64,000 nt of DNA from Roseovarius confluentis (GTDB lineage Bacteria > Pseudomonadota > Alphaproteobacteria > Rhodobacterales > Rhodobacteraceae): contig NZ_PPFE01000003.1 in the NCBI RefSeq assembly GCF_002917925.1, positions 310,001 through 374,000 of the forward strand, given 5' to 3'. The translations under genes were made by a program, and so were the position numbers. Position 1 is the first letter of the stretch; each line of letters starts with the position of its first letter. Shown here piece by piece: positions 43,944 through 52,244 of the stretch. Under the pieces are notes generated by a model. That model was given only the letters and a program-made list of their open reading frames with translations. It was not told the DNA's origin and ran no database searches.

Positions 43944-44911
43944 TGAAGGACGCCACGGAGATGTATATCCCCACATACCAGGACATGCTGGACGCGCATG
44001 AGCGGATCAAGCCGCATATCAACCGAACGCCGGTGTTGCAGTCGGCCTATCTGAACGAGTTGACCGGCGCCGAGCTGTTCTTCAAGTGCGAGAACTTTCA
44101 GGAGCCGGGGGCGTTCAAGGTCCGTGGCGGATCGAATGCCGTGTTCGGCCTGAGCGACGAACAGGCCGAGAAGGGTGTGGCGACGCACTCGTCCGGCAAC
44201 CACGCGCTGTGCCTGAGCTATGCGGCGGGGCGGCGCGGGATCCCGTGCAACGTGGTGATGCCGCGCACGGCGCCGCAAGCCAAGAAGGACGCCGTGCGGC
44301 GCTATGGCGGGACGATCACGGAATGCGAGCCGTCCACCAGCAGCCGCGAGGCGGTGTTTGCCGAGGTACAGGAAAAGACCGGCGGCGAGTTCGTGCATCC
44401 CTATAACGACCCGCGCGTGATCGCCGGGCAGGGGACGTGTTCCAAGGAGTTCATGGAGCAGGTCGACGGGCTGGAAATGATGGTCGCGCCCATCGGGGGC
44501 GGCGGCATGATTTCGGGCACCTGCCTGACCCTGTCGAACCTGGCTCCCGAGGTGAAGATCATCGCGGCCGAGCCGGAGCAGGCGGATGACGCCTATCGCA
44601 GTTTCAAGGCCGGGCACATCATTGCCGACGACGCGCCGGACACGATTGCCGACGGGCTGAAAGTGCCGCTGAAGGACCTGACCTGGCATTTCGTGTCGAA
44701 CCACGTCAGCGAGATGTACACCGCCAGCGAGGAAGAGATCATCGAGGCGATGAAGATCACGTGGAAGTACCTGCGGATCGTCATGGAGCCCAGCTGTGCC
44801 GTGCCTCTGGCGGTGATCCTGAAGAACAAGGATGCCTTCAAGGGCAAGCGCGTGGGTGTGATCGTGACCGGCGGCAATGTCGACCTGGACAAGTTGCCGT
44901 GGATGACGTGA
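43943..44911 (+). CDS. bhcB: Beta-hydroxyaspartate dehydratase
   Basis: A 322-residue fold-type II PLP enzyme of the threonine dehydratase group. The PLP lysine is K59 in PGAFKVRGGSNA, and the phosphate loop is APIGGGGMISGTCL. In the cycle it dehydrates beta-hydroxyaspartate to iminosuccinate. Without its neighbours it would be annotated as a serine/threonine dehydratase; the order bhcA-B-C-D makes the specific call. The start overlaps the bhcA stop (TGATG). Confidence 0.92.
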   Translation: MKDATEMYIPTYQDMLDAHERIKPHINRTPVLQSAYLNELTGAELFFKCENFQEPGAFKVRGGSNAVFGLSDEQAEKGVATHSSGNHALCLSYAAGRRGIPCNVVMPRTAPQAKKDAVRRYGGTITECEPSTSSREAVFAEVQEKTGGEFVHPYNDPRVIAGQGTCSKEFMEQVDGLEMMVAPIGGGGMISGTCLTLSNLAPEVKIIAAEPEQADDAYRSFKAGHIIADDAPDTIADGLKVPLKDLTWHFVSNHVSEMYTASEEEIIEAMKITWKYLRIVMEPSCAVPLAVILKNKDAFKGKRVGVIVTGGNVDLDKLPWMT

Positions 44912-44968
44912 TTCCTTTGCACCCGGTTGCGGTTTCCGATAGGAAACTTACGTAGTTGATACGAACCG

Positions 44969-44988
44969 GCAGGGCGGCGTGGCCCTGC
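44969..44988 (+). other. Small hairpin between bhcB and bhcC
   Basis: GCAGGGC-GGCGTG-GCCCTGC, a 7-bp perfect stem in the 111-bp spacer, without a T run. A second small one (GTTTCC-GATA-GGAAAC) lies upstream at about 44932. They may influence message stability within the operon. Confidence 0.4.
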
Positions 44989-45022
44989 ATGACCAAGATA
45001 TTCATGGATAGGGAGAGATCCG

Positions 45023-46186
45023 ATGAAAGACATGAGCAATCTCGACGATTTCGAAGTGGGCTTCGACATTCCGGCCAAGCCGGGGATGTCCGAGGCCGAG
45101 ATCCAGACGCCCTGCCTGGTGCTGGACCTCGACGCGCTGGAGCGCAACATCAAGAAGATGGGCGACTATGCCAAGGAGCATGGTATGCGTCACCGCACCC
45201 ACGGCAAGATGCACAAGTCCGTGGACGTGCAGAAGCTGCAGGAACAACTGGGCGGCGCGTGTGGCGTCTGCTGTCAGAAAGTCTCCGAGGCCGAGGTGTT
45301 CGCCCGTGGCGGCGTCAAGGACATCCTGGTGTCGAACCAGGTGCGCGACCCGGCCAAGATCGAGCGGCTGGCCAAGCTGCCGAAACTGGGCGCGCGGACG
45401 ATCTGCTGCGTGGACGACCTGGCCAACGTGGCCGACCTGTCGGCGGCGGCGCAGAAGCACGGCACCGAGATCGAGTGCCTTGTCGAGATCGACTGTGGCG
45501 CAGGCCGCTGCGGCGTGACGACGACGCCGGAAGTGGTGGAGATTGCCAAGGCGATCGACGCGGCGGACGGGCTGAAATTCTCGGGCATCCAGGCCTATCA
45601 GGGCGCGATGCAGCACATGGACAGCTATGACGACCGCAAGGAAAAGATCGACATCGCCGTGGCGATGGTGAAGGACGCGGTCGACACGCTGAAGGCCGAA
45701 GGGCTGGAGTGCGACATCGTCGGCGGTGGCGGCACCGGGTCGTACTACTTCGAGTCGAACTCGGGCGTGTATAACGAGCTGCAGTGCGGGTCCTACGCCT
45801 TCATGGACGCCGATTATGGCCGCATCCTGGACAAGGACGGCAAGCGGATCGACCAGGGCGAGTGGGACAACGCGTTCTTCATCCTGACCTCGGTCATGTC
45901 CCACGCCAAGGCGGACAAGGCGATCGTCGATGCCGGCCTGAAGGCGCAGTCGGTCGACAGTGGTCTGCCGGTGGTGTTTGGCCGCGATGACGTCGAATAC
46001 ATCAAGTGCTCGGACGAGCATGGCGTGGTGAAGGACCCCGGCGGCGTGCTGAAGGTCAACGACAAGCTGAAGCTGGTGCCGGGCCACTGCGACCCCACCG
46101 CCAACGTGCATGACTGGTACGTCGGCGTGCGCGGCGGCAAGGTGGAAACCGTCTGGCCGGTGTCGGCCCGCGGCCACGCGTACTAA
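45023..46186 (+). CDS. bhcC: Beta-hydroxyaspartate aldolase (DTA/DSD-type PLP enzyme)
   Basis: A 387-residue fold-type III PLP enzyme related to D-threonine aldolase and D-serine dehydratase. The cofactor lysine lies in RTHGKMHKS, most likely K62. IVGGGGTGSYYFES is a conserved glycine loop, and the late GHCDPTANVHDWYVG carries metal-type His and Cys residues. BhcC condenses glycine and glyoxylate to beta-hydroxyaspartate. GGGAGAG lies 6 bases before the start. A strong hairpin with a T run follows the gene. Confidence 0.92.
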   Translation: MKDMSNLDDFEVGFDIPAKPGMSEAEIQTPCLVLDLDALERNIKKMGDYAKEHGMRHRTHGKMHKSVDVQKLQEQLGGACGVCCQKVSEAEVFARGGVKDILVSNQVRDPAKIERLAKLPKLGARTICCVDDLANVADLSAAAQKHGTEIECLVEIDCGAGRCGVTTTPEVVEIAKAIDAADGLKFSGIQAYQGAMQHMDSYDDRKEKIDIAVAMVKDAVDTLKAEGLECDIVGGGGTGSYYFESNSGVYNELQCGSYAFMDADYGRILDKDGKRIDQGEWDNAFFILTSVMSHAKADKAIVDAGLKAQSVDSGLPVVFGRDDVEYIKCSDEHGVVKDPGGVLKVNDKLKLVPGHCDPTANVHDWYVGVRGGKVETVWPVSARGHAY

Positions 46187-46209
46187 ACCCAATTCTTCCT
46201 GTGGACTGT

Positions 46210-46241
46210 CGGGGTTGGCATTTCGCTGACCCCGCTTTTTT
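46210..46241 (+). terminator. Terminator-like hairpin between bhcC and bhcD
   Basis: CGGGGTTGGC pairs with GCTGACCCCG (10 bp, two G-U pairs) around a 5-nt loop, followed by C and six T. By its form this is a Rho-independent terminator, placed inside the bhcABCD operon 16 bp before bhcD. Confidence 0.75.
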
Positions 46242-46256
46242 GAAAGGCCCCCAAAC

Positions 46257-47222
46257 ATGATCATTGTTCCCGAGCGCGAGATTGCCGACCTGATGACCCG
46301 AGAGGCGGCGTTCGATGCCGTCGAAAAGGTTTTTGCCGCGATGGCGGCGGGTGACGCGTATAACTTTCCCGTCGTCCGCGAGGCGATCGGGCACGAGGAC
46401 GCGCTATACGGCTTCAAGGGCGGGTTCGACAAGGCCGGCCTGACGCTGGGGCTGAAGGCCGGGGGCTACTGGCCCAACAACCTTGAGAAGCGGGACATCA
46501 TCAACCACCAGTCGACGGTGTTCCTGTTCGATCCCGATACCGGCAAGGCCAAGGCGATGGTGGGCGGCAACCTGTTGACCGCGCTGCGCACCGCCGCCGC
46601 ATCGTCGGTGTCGATCAAGCATCTGGCACGCAAGGACGCCAAGGTGATCGGCATGGTCGGCGCGGGCCACCAGGCGACGTTCCAGCTGCGCGCGGCGCTG
46701 GAGCAGCGGGACTTCGAGAAGGTGATCGGCTGGAACTATCACCCCGAGATGCTGCCCAATATCGAGAAGGTCGCCAAGGAAGCCGGCGTGGCTTTCGAGG
46801 CGGTCGAACTGGAGGGCATGACGGAGGCGGACGTGATCATCTCGATCACCTCGTCCTTTGACGCGACGCTGATGGCCGACCATGTCGGTGCGGGGTGTCA
46901 CGTGGCCTGCATGGGCACCGACACCAAGGGCAAGCAGGAGGTCGAGGCGGCGCTGTTGCAGAAGGCGACGGTGTTCACCGACGAGGTGGCGCAGTCGATC
47001 AGCATCGGTGAAGCGCAGCACGCGGTGGGCGAGGGCTTGATTACAGAGGGCGACGTTCACCAACTGGGCGCGGTCATCAACGGCACCCACAAGGGCCGCA
47101 GCAGCGATGACGAGATCACCCTGTTCGACGGTACCGGCGTTGGCCTGCAGGATCTTGCCGTTGCGGCGAGTGTTGTGGATCTGGCGGTCGAGCAGGGCCG
47201 CGCAATCGAGGTGGATTTCTGA
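46257..47222 (+). CDS. bhcD: Iminosuccinate reductase
   Basis: A 321-residue protein of the ornithine cyclodeaminase/mu-crystallin family. Its NAD(P)-binding loop is VIGMVGAGHQA at about 130-140, and the substrate region includes GYWPNNLEKRDIINHQSTV. In the cycle it reduces iminosuccinate to aspartate, closing it and restarting BhcA. The start at 46257 has AAAGG upstream. It follows bhcC by 70 bp with a terminator-like hairpin between, so its level may be lower than or separately tuned from bhcABC. Confidence 0.92.
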   Translation: MIIVPEREIADLMTREAAFDAVEKVFAAMAAGDAYNFPVVREAIGHEDALYGFKGGFDKAGLTLGLKAGGYWPNNLEKRDIINHQSTVFLFDPDTGKAKAMVGGNLLTALRTAAASSVSIKHLARKDAKVIGMVGAGHQATFQLRAALEQRDFEKVIGWNYHPEMLPNIEKVAKEAGVAFEAVELEGMTEADVIISITSSFDATLMADHVGAGCHVACMGTDTKGKQEVEAALLQKATVFTDEVAQSISIGEAQHAVGEGLITEGDVHQLGAVINGTHKGRSSDDEITLFDGTGVGLQDLAVAASVVDLAVEQGRAIEVDF

Positions 47223-47293
47223 TCATCTGATACGAGGCCGCGACCGTGCACGCCGCATGACGTGCGTGGCGCTCGGGGCCAAGGCCGGGATTC

Positions 47294-47315
47294 GAGTATT
47301 TTCGGCAAGAAAAAG
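47294..47315 (-). repeat. Dispersed intergenic element, copy 4
   Basis: On the minus strand CTTTTTCTTGCCGAAAATACTC, 72 bp after the bhcD stop. Confidence 0.6.
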
Positions 47316-47794
47316 CAGGGGCGCGGGCGCAGGCTCGCGCCCTTTGCGTGTTGTGGTGCACCTTGGCGCCGGGATGCCTGCGGGCATGGCGGAGGCGAGT
47401 GTCAGCCCCTGGGGTGGCGATCAGGCGGCAAGTCTGAAGCATTTTATGCCTGCCACATACATCCTCGGAATGATCGGTGCGCCCAGCCTCAGCCAAATCG
47501 CCAGCCCAAGGGAGGGGCTGACGATGGCCGGGCCGCGTCGCGGCTGTTAACCGGCTGCGGGCTATGCTCCGATGTTTTAAAAGGGCTGACTACGAAAATC
47601 TCTGCGCTGCCGCAGCGGTCCGCAATCATCTGCGCGGCAACATGCAAAGGGCCGGCGTACAAGCCTGCGCCCTGTCTTCTGGCTCAGGAAGGTATTGTCG
47701 GAGACGCCGACGCGGATCACTGGCGCACCGGCGATCGTGGTGCGGAACGCACCGGGCGGATAAATCGTCGATGGCAGGAGGTGTGGGTGCAGTG

Positions 47795-47823
47795 CCCCGG
47801 GCGCGGACCTGCCGCGCCCGGGG
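47795..47823 (-). terminator. Hairpin after tctA
   Basis: CCCCGGGCGCGG and its complement make a perfect 12-bp stem with a 5-nt loop just after the tctA stop. There is no T run, so it may need Rho or act as an RNA stabiliser. Confidence 0.55.
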
Positions 47824-47830
47824 ACAGGGA

Positions 47831-49345
47831 TCAGTCGGCGGTGTCTGCCACCGTGGTGGCGTTGCGCCTTTCGCGGGCCAGCTTGTACTGCCCGTAGAAG
47901 CCGTAGAGCAGCGAGGCGAGGCTGAGCAGCAGCAGCGCCGCGGTGATCGGCCGGGCGGCAAACTCCAGGTAGTTCTGATCGGCGATGATCAGGCCCTGCC
48001 GCAGGCTTTTCTCTGCGATGGGGCCCAGAACGAGGCCGATGATGAACGAGGCCACGGGGTATTTCATCACCCTCAGCAGCACGCCCACCACGCCGAAGGC
48101 CAGCATCACCCCGATATCGACCATGTTGCCGTTGAGCCCGTAGACCCCGGTCATGCACATCACGATGATGGCGGGGCCGACATAGGCATAGGGCACCGTC
48201 AGGATCAGCGCGAAGTAGCGCGCGGCGCGGACGCCGAAGGCCAGCATCAGGATATTGGCGAACATCATCGCGATGAAGACCGAGTAGACCAGCCGCGTGT
48301 TCTGTTCCATCAGCAGGGGGCCGGGGATGATGCCATGCACCGTCAGACCGCCCAGCATGACCGCCGTGGTGGCGCTGCCCGGGATGCCGAGGGCCAGGAG
48401 CGGGATCATCGAGCCGCCGACGGCCGAGTTGTTGGCCGACTCGGGCGCCGCGATGCCCTCGGCCACGCCGGTGCCGAATTTCTCGGGGTGGCGCGACCAG
48501 CGGACCGCTTCGGAATAGCTGATGAAGGAGGCCGTGGTGGCGCCGACGCCGGGCAGGGCGCCGATGATCGCGCCGATGACCGAAGAGCGCGCCAGCGTGC
48601 CGCTGCTGTCCTTCATTTCCTTGCGGGAGGGCAGCTTGGTCGACACGTCGGTGATCGCGGTCGAGGATTTGTTGCCTTCGCCCACGCGGGTCAGGACCTC
48701 GGCCATGGCGAAGGTGCCGATGATGACGGGCACGAAGCTGATGCCGGTCAGCAGCATGTTGTTGCCGAAGGTATAGCGGCCCATGCCGGTGATCGGATCA
48801 AGCCCCACGGTGGCGATGCCCAGGCCGATCAGGCCCGCGGTCAGCCCCTTGAGCACCGAGCCGCCGCCGATGGAGGCGATGGCCGAGATGCCCAGCACGG
48901 CGAGGGCGAAATATTCGGGCGGGCCGAATTCCAGTGCCAGTTGCGCCATGGGCGGGGCCAACAGCATCAGCACCGCCGTGCCGAAGATGCCGCCGATGGC
49001 CGAGGAGGCCAGCGCGATGCCCAGGGCCTTGCCGGCCTCGCCGCGCTTGGCCATCGGGTAGCCATCGAGCGCGGTGCAGGCGGCCTCGGGCGAGCCGGGC
49101 GTGTTGAAGAGGATGGCGGAGATCGACCCGCCGAACGTGGCCCCGACATAGACGCCGCCGAGCAGCAGAAGGCTTTGTTCGCTCTCGAAAGCATAGGTGA
49201 AGGGGATCAGCAGGGCGACGCCGACGATGCCGGTCAGGCCCGGGACGGACCCGAAGGCGATGCCCCAGATCACGCTGAAAACGATGAAGAAAAGGTTGGT
49301 CGGGCTGCTCACGATATAGGTGAGCGCGTCGAGATATTCGGCCAT
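47831..49345 (-). CDS. Tripartite tricarboxylate transporter large permease (TctA)
   Basis: A 504-residue membrane protein of the TctA family with about twelve hydrophobic segments and the typical repeats VPGLTGIVGVALLIPFTYAF, GGSISAILFNTPGSPEAACT and, in the second half, GALPGVGATTASFISYSEAV. It imports a carboxylate with TctB and the periplasmic TctC. It is last in the order aminotransferase-tctC-tctB-tctA. The ligand is not known; the neighbouring oxidase and aminotransferase suggest a 2-hydroxy or 2-oxo acid. Confidence 0.93.
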   Translation of the reverse strand: MAEYLDALTYIVSSPTNLFFIVFSVIWGIAFGSVPGLTGIVGVALLIPFTYAFESEQSLLLLGGVYVGATFGGSISAILFNTPGSPEAACTALDGYPMAKRGEAGKALGIALASSAIGGIFGTAVLMLLAPPMAQLALEFGPPEYFALAVLGISAIASIGGGSVLKGLTAGLIGLGIATVGLDPITGMGRYTFGNNMLLTGISFVPVIIGTFAMAEVLTRVGEGNKSSTAITDVSTKLPSRKEMKDSSGTLARSSVIGAIIGALPGVGATTASFISYSEAVRWSRHPEKFGTGVAEGIAAPESANNSAVGGSMIPLLALGIPGSATTAVMLGGLTVHGIIPGPLLMEQNTRLVYSVFIAMMFANILMLAFGVRAARYFALILTVPYAYVGPAIIVMCMTGVYGLNGNMVDIGVMLAFGVVGVLLRVMKYPVASFIIGLVLGPIAEKSLRQGLIIADQNYLEFAARPITAALLLLSLASLLYGFYGQYKLARERRNATTVADTAD

Positions 49346-49364
49346 TGGCGCAGGTTCCCGTGGA

Positions 49365-49871
49365 TCAGTAGAGGAGCAGGCTGAGTTCGTAGAACGGACC
49401 GACGCCGCGCGGCAGCGGAAGCGACAGGCCGTAGGCGAAGAGCAGCGTCAGCAAGGCGGTGAAGATCGGCGCGAAGGCGACTTTGACCCAGAAACGTCCG
49501 CTGGGGATCATCGCAGAGGCGGCCCAGAGGAACACGATCGTCGACAGCACGAAGCCAACCTTGCCGAAGGCGATGAAGTAAAACAGGACCAGAAGCCCCA
49601 TTGCGCTCATGCGTCCGATGGTGCCCCAGTCCGCCGGGTTGACCGAGGTCGAGGCCGGGACGCGCCGGGCCGCGAGCATGTCGCGCAGGCTGCCCAGGGC
49701 GACGAGGCCCGAGGTGAGGGCCATCAGGCCGAAGGTGATCTTGGGCCAGAAATCTGTGTCGATGCCTTCGTAGCGGGGCGAGACGGGAAAGCCGTCCGCG
49801 ATCAGCCAGAACCAGACTGACACCGCAAAGAGCCCGAGTGCGAAGGAAAATTCGATGATGTTCTTGGACAT
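49365..49871 (-). CDS. Tripartite tricarboxylate transporter small permease (TctB)
   Basis: A 168-residue protein with four predicted membrane segments (EFSFALGLFAVSVWFWLIAD, FGLMALTSGLVALGS and two in the C-terminal half), the TctB topology. AGGAGCGG precedes the start at 49871; an in-frame ATG eight codons earlier is less likely. It lies 19 bp before tctA and 74 bp after tctC. Confidence 0.88.
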   Translation of the reverse strand: MSKNIIEFSFALGLFAVSVWFWLIADGFPVSPRYEGIDTDFWPKITFGLMALTSGLVALGSLRDMLAARRVPASTSVNPADWGTIGRMSAMGLLVLFYFIAFGKVGFVLSTIVFLWAASAMIPSGRFWVKVAFAPIFTALLTLLFAYGLSLPLPRGVGPFYELSLLLY

Positions 49872-49900
49872 GTCCGCTCCTGCCGAGACAATCAAGGAAC

Positions 49901-49924
49901 GGGGGGCGCGGTGAGGCGCCCCCC
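49901..49924 (-). terminator. Hairpin after tctC
   Basis: GGGGGGCGC pairs with GCGCCCCCC across a 6-nt loop, just after the binding-protein gene and before tctB. It parallels the hairpins after tauA and dctP. Confidence 0.6.
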
Positions 49925-49945
49925 TGTCAATGCGATGCGGCGGTA

Positions 49946-50914
49946 TTACTCGATATAGCCGAGTTCGCGCAGGACCGTGGTGTAGGTCTCGATCTCGCCG
50001 TCGATGAAGGTCTGGAATTCATCGGGACCCAGCAGTTCGGAGCGGTATTGAAGCGCGTTCTGCTCTTCGAACTTCTTGTAGCTTTCGGTCGCCACGGCTT
50101 CCTCGATGTCGGCATAGAGCGTCTCGGCGTTTTCGGCGGAGTCCTCGGCCTGCATCGCGAAGGCGCGCCAGCGGCCAAGGGTCACGTCCCAGCCTTTCTC
50201 GGTGGCGGTGGGCACGTCCTCGAGGACCGGCAGACGCTCTTCGGAGAACACGACCAGCGGGCGCATGTCGCCGGAATCGTAAAGGCCGCGTGCGGGGCCG
50301 TATTCTTCGAACATGGCGTCGACCTGGCCGCCGAGGGTGTTGGACACCATCTCGGACGAGGAAAACGGCACGGTGCCGAAGTCGGCTTCGGCTTCCAGGC
50401 CGAAGAGGCCGACGGTGATTTCGTCGAAGCCGGCCGCGCCGGACAGCGCGATCTTCAGGTCGCCCGGGTTGTCCTTGGCGTGCTGCACGAACTGGTCGAT
50501 GGTCTCGAACTCGCTGTCCGCGGGCACCCAGATGAGGGCCTGGTCATATTGGACGCGGGCCAGCGGCTTGAAATCGGCCATGTCGATGCGGCCCTGCACG
50601 TGCGCGATGATCTGCGCCGGGCTGATCGCCATCAGCGAGTGACCGTCCGCGGGGCGCTGGGTGAAGTTCACGACTGCGGGGATGCCGCCGCCGCCCTGGA
50701 CCGAGATCGACACCATGCTTTCGCCGGTGATCTCCTCGAACGGTTGCGCCACGGCGCGCACGAAACGGTCGGTGCCGCCGCCGGGGCCGTACTGGTGCAC
50801 GACCTCGACGCTGCGCGACGGGTAGTCGTCCTGCGCGAGGGCGGGTCCGGCCAGCAGGCTGGAGCCGAGCAGGGCCGCGATGGCGGCGGGTTTCATGGTA
50901 GTATGGAACGTCAT
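49946..50914 (-). CDS. Tripartite tricarboxylate transporter binding protein (TctC)
   Basis: A 322-residue periplasmic binding protein with a signal peptide ending AGPALAQDD at about residue 27. The TctC/Bug fold is visible in YGPGGGTDRFVRAVAQPFEE, MAISPAQIIAHVQG and FEEYGPARGLYDSGDMRPL. GGAGGAG lies upstream of the start at 50914. It lies 139 bp after the aminotransferase gene; two hairpins fill that gap, one with CTTGACGGC/GCCGTCAAG and one with GGCCCGGC/GCCGGGCC. A promoter of its own there is possible. Confidence 0.92.
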   Translation of the reverse strand: MTFHTTMKPAAIAALLGSSLLAGPALAQDDYPSRSVEVVHQYGPGGGTDRFVRAVAQPFEEITGESMVSISVQGGGGIPAVVNFTQRPADGHSLMAISPAQIIAHVQGRIDMADFKPLARVQYDQALIWVPADSEFETIDQFVQHAKDNPGDLKIALSGAAGFDEITVGLFGLEAEADFGTVPFSSSEMVSNTLGGQVDAMFEEYGPARGLYDSGDMRPLVVFSEERLPVLEDVPTATEKGWDVTLGRWRAFAMQAEDSAENAETLYADIEEAVATESYKKFEEQNALQYRSELLGPDEFQTFIDGEIETYTTVLRELGYIE

Positions 50915-51053
50915 TTGGTTCTCCTCCCTTGGGTTCCGGTTTGCGCATCGAACGGATCCGATACGCGGATCGACTTGCGGCCTTGACGGCACCGCGAACC
51001 GGGGGCCGTCAAGACGAGGCCCGGCGCGCAGTGGCGGCCGGGCCCTGAATTCG

Positions 51054-52244
51054 TCATGCGGCGGTCAGTGCAGCCACGTCGGTTTCGTCAAGCACCTGCA
51101 TGGCGGCGTCAACCCCGCCCTTCTGGTGCGGGATGCCGGCCTTCTTGAGGCCCATCTCGACGCCGGACAGCGTGCCCATCAGCATGGCGTCGTTGAAATC
51201 GCCCAGGTGCCCGATGCGGAACACGCGGTCGGCGACCTTGGACAGGCCGTTGCCGAGCGAGATATCGAAATGTTCCAGAGTGGTGGCGCGGAAGGCGTCG
51301 GCGCTGTGGCCCTCGGGCACGACGACGGCGGTCAGAACACCGCTTTCCTGCCCCTGCTGGCGGCAGAGCACGTCCAGCCCCCAGGCGCGGACGGCGGCAC
51401 GGGTTGCCTGGCCGTGGCGCTGGTGCCGGGCGAAGACATTGGGCAGCCCCTCGTCATGCAGCATCGCGATGGCCTCGTTCAGGCCGTAAAGCAGGTTGGT
51501 GCCGGGCGTGTAGGGGAAATAGCCGGTCTGATTCGGGCCGCGCATATCCTGCCAGTCCCAGTAAGAACGACGCATCCCGCCGGTTTCGGAAATCTTCATC
51601 GCCTTGGCGCTGACCGCGTTGAACGACAGGCCGGGTGGCAGCATGAGGCCCTTCTGCGAACCTGAAACGGCGACGTCCACGCCCCACTCGTCGAAGCGGA
51701 AATCGACCGAGGCGAGGCCGGAAATCGTGTCGACCATCAAAAGCGCGGGGTGGCCGGCCTCGTCGATGGCGCGGCGTACCTCGGCGATGGGGGAGACCGA
51801 GCCGGTCGAAGTCTCGTTATGCACGACGCAGACGGCCTTGATCTCGTGGTTGGTGTCCTCGCGCAGGCGCTGGCCGATGGCCTCGGGGTCGGCGCCACCG
51901 CGCCAGTCGCCCTCGATGAACTCGGCCTCGATGCCAAGACGCTTGGCCATCTTGTTCCACAGCGTGGCGAAGTGGCCGGTCTCGTACATGACCACGCGGT
52001 CGCCTTCGGACAGGACATTGACGAGCGCGGCTTCCCAGGCGCCGGTGCCGGAGGACGGGAAGATGAACACGTCCTGCTCGGTCTTGAAGATCGTCTTCAT
52101 GCCTTCGAGCGCCTGCAGGCCGACCGCGGCGAAATCAGGTCCGCGGTGGTCCATCACCTGGGCCGAAATGGCGCGCAGGACGCGGTCGGGCACCGCGCTT
52201 GGCCCGGGAATTTGCAGAAAATGGCGGCCAGCTTTGTGCGTCAT
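51054..52244 (-). CDS. Class V aminotransferase, serine-glyoxylate type
   Basis: A 396-residue PLP aminotransferase with K198 in VSGSQKGLMLPPG, FIFPSSGTGAWEAA for the cofactor, and a family N-terminus HFLQIPGPSAVPDRVLRAIS. It is clearly related to BhcA of the same window and to serine-glyoxylate or alanine-glyoxylate aminotransferases. The amino donor cannot be told from sequence. It is divergent from the fused FAD/Fe-S oxidase gene 122 bp away and probably leads the unit with tctCBA. A glyoxylate-linked role is inferred from that context. Confidence 0.85.
   Translation of the reverse strand: MTHKAGRHFLQIPGPSAVPDRVLRAISAQVMDHRGPDFAAVGLQALEGMKTIFKTEQDVFIFPSSGTGAWEAALVNVLSEGDRVVMYETGHFATLWNKMAKRLGIEAEFIEGDWRGGADPEAIGQRLREDTNHEIKAVCVVHNETSTGSVSPIAEVRRAIDEAGHPALLMVDTISGLASVDFRFDEWGVDVAVSGSQKGLMLPPGLSFNAVSAKAMKISETGGMRRSYWDWQDMRGPNQTGYFPYTPGTNLLYGLNEAIAMLHDEGLPNVFARHQRHGQATRAAVRAWGLDVLCRQQGQESGVLTAVVVPEGHSADAFRATTLEHFDISLGNGLSKVADRVFRIGHLGDFNDAMLMGTLSGVEMGLKKAGIPHQKGGVDAAMQVLDETDVAALTAA

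Larger units (their letters stand above)
47223..47830. other. 608-bp gap between bhcD and tctA
   Basis: The convergent 3' ends of the bhc operon and the tct genes. It holds copy 4 of the dispersed element and a strong hairpin for tctA. Short open frames on both strands match nothing known. One minus-strand stretch (about 47577-47770, ending in the hairpin region) has a protein-like piece, TIAGAPVIRVGVSDNTFLSQ, possibly a gene remnant. Confidence 0.45.

Noticed and set aside
43943-44911. Calling this gene threonine/serine dehydratase and bhcC a D-threonine aldolase
   Set aside because: The folds allow it, but the ordered set with bhcA, bhcD and bhcR fits the beta-hydroxyaspartate cycle far better.
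47564-49384. 606-codon open frame on the plus strand
   Set aside because: Antisense to tctA; the repeated DGG/HGQ-type composition is that of a shadow of a membrane protein gene.
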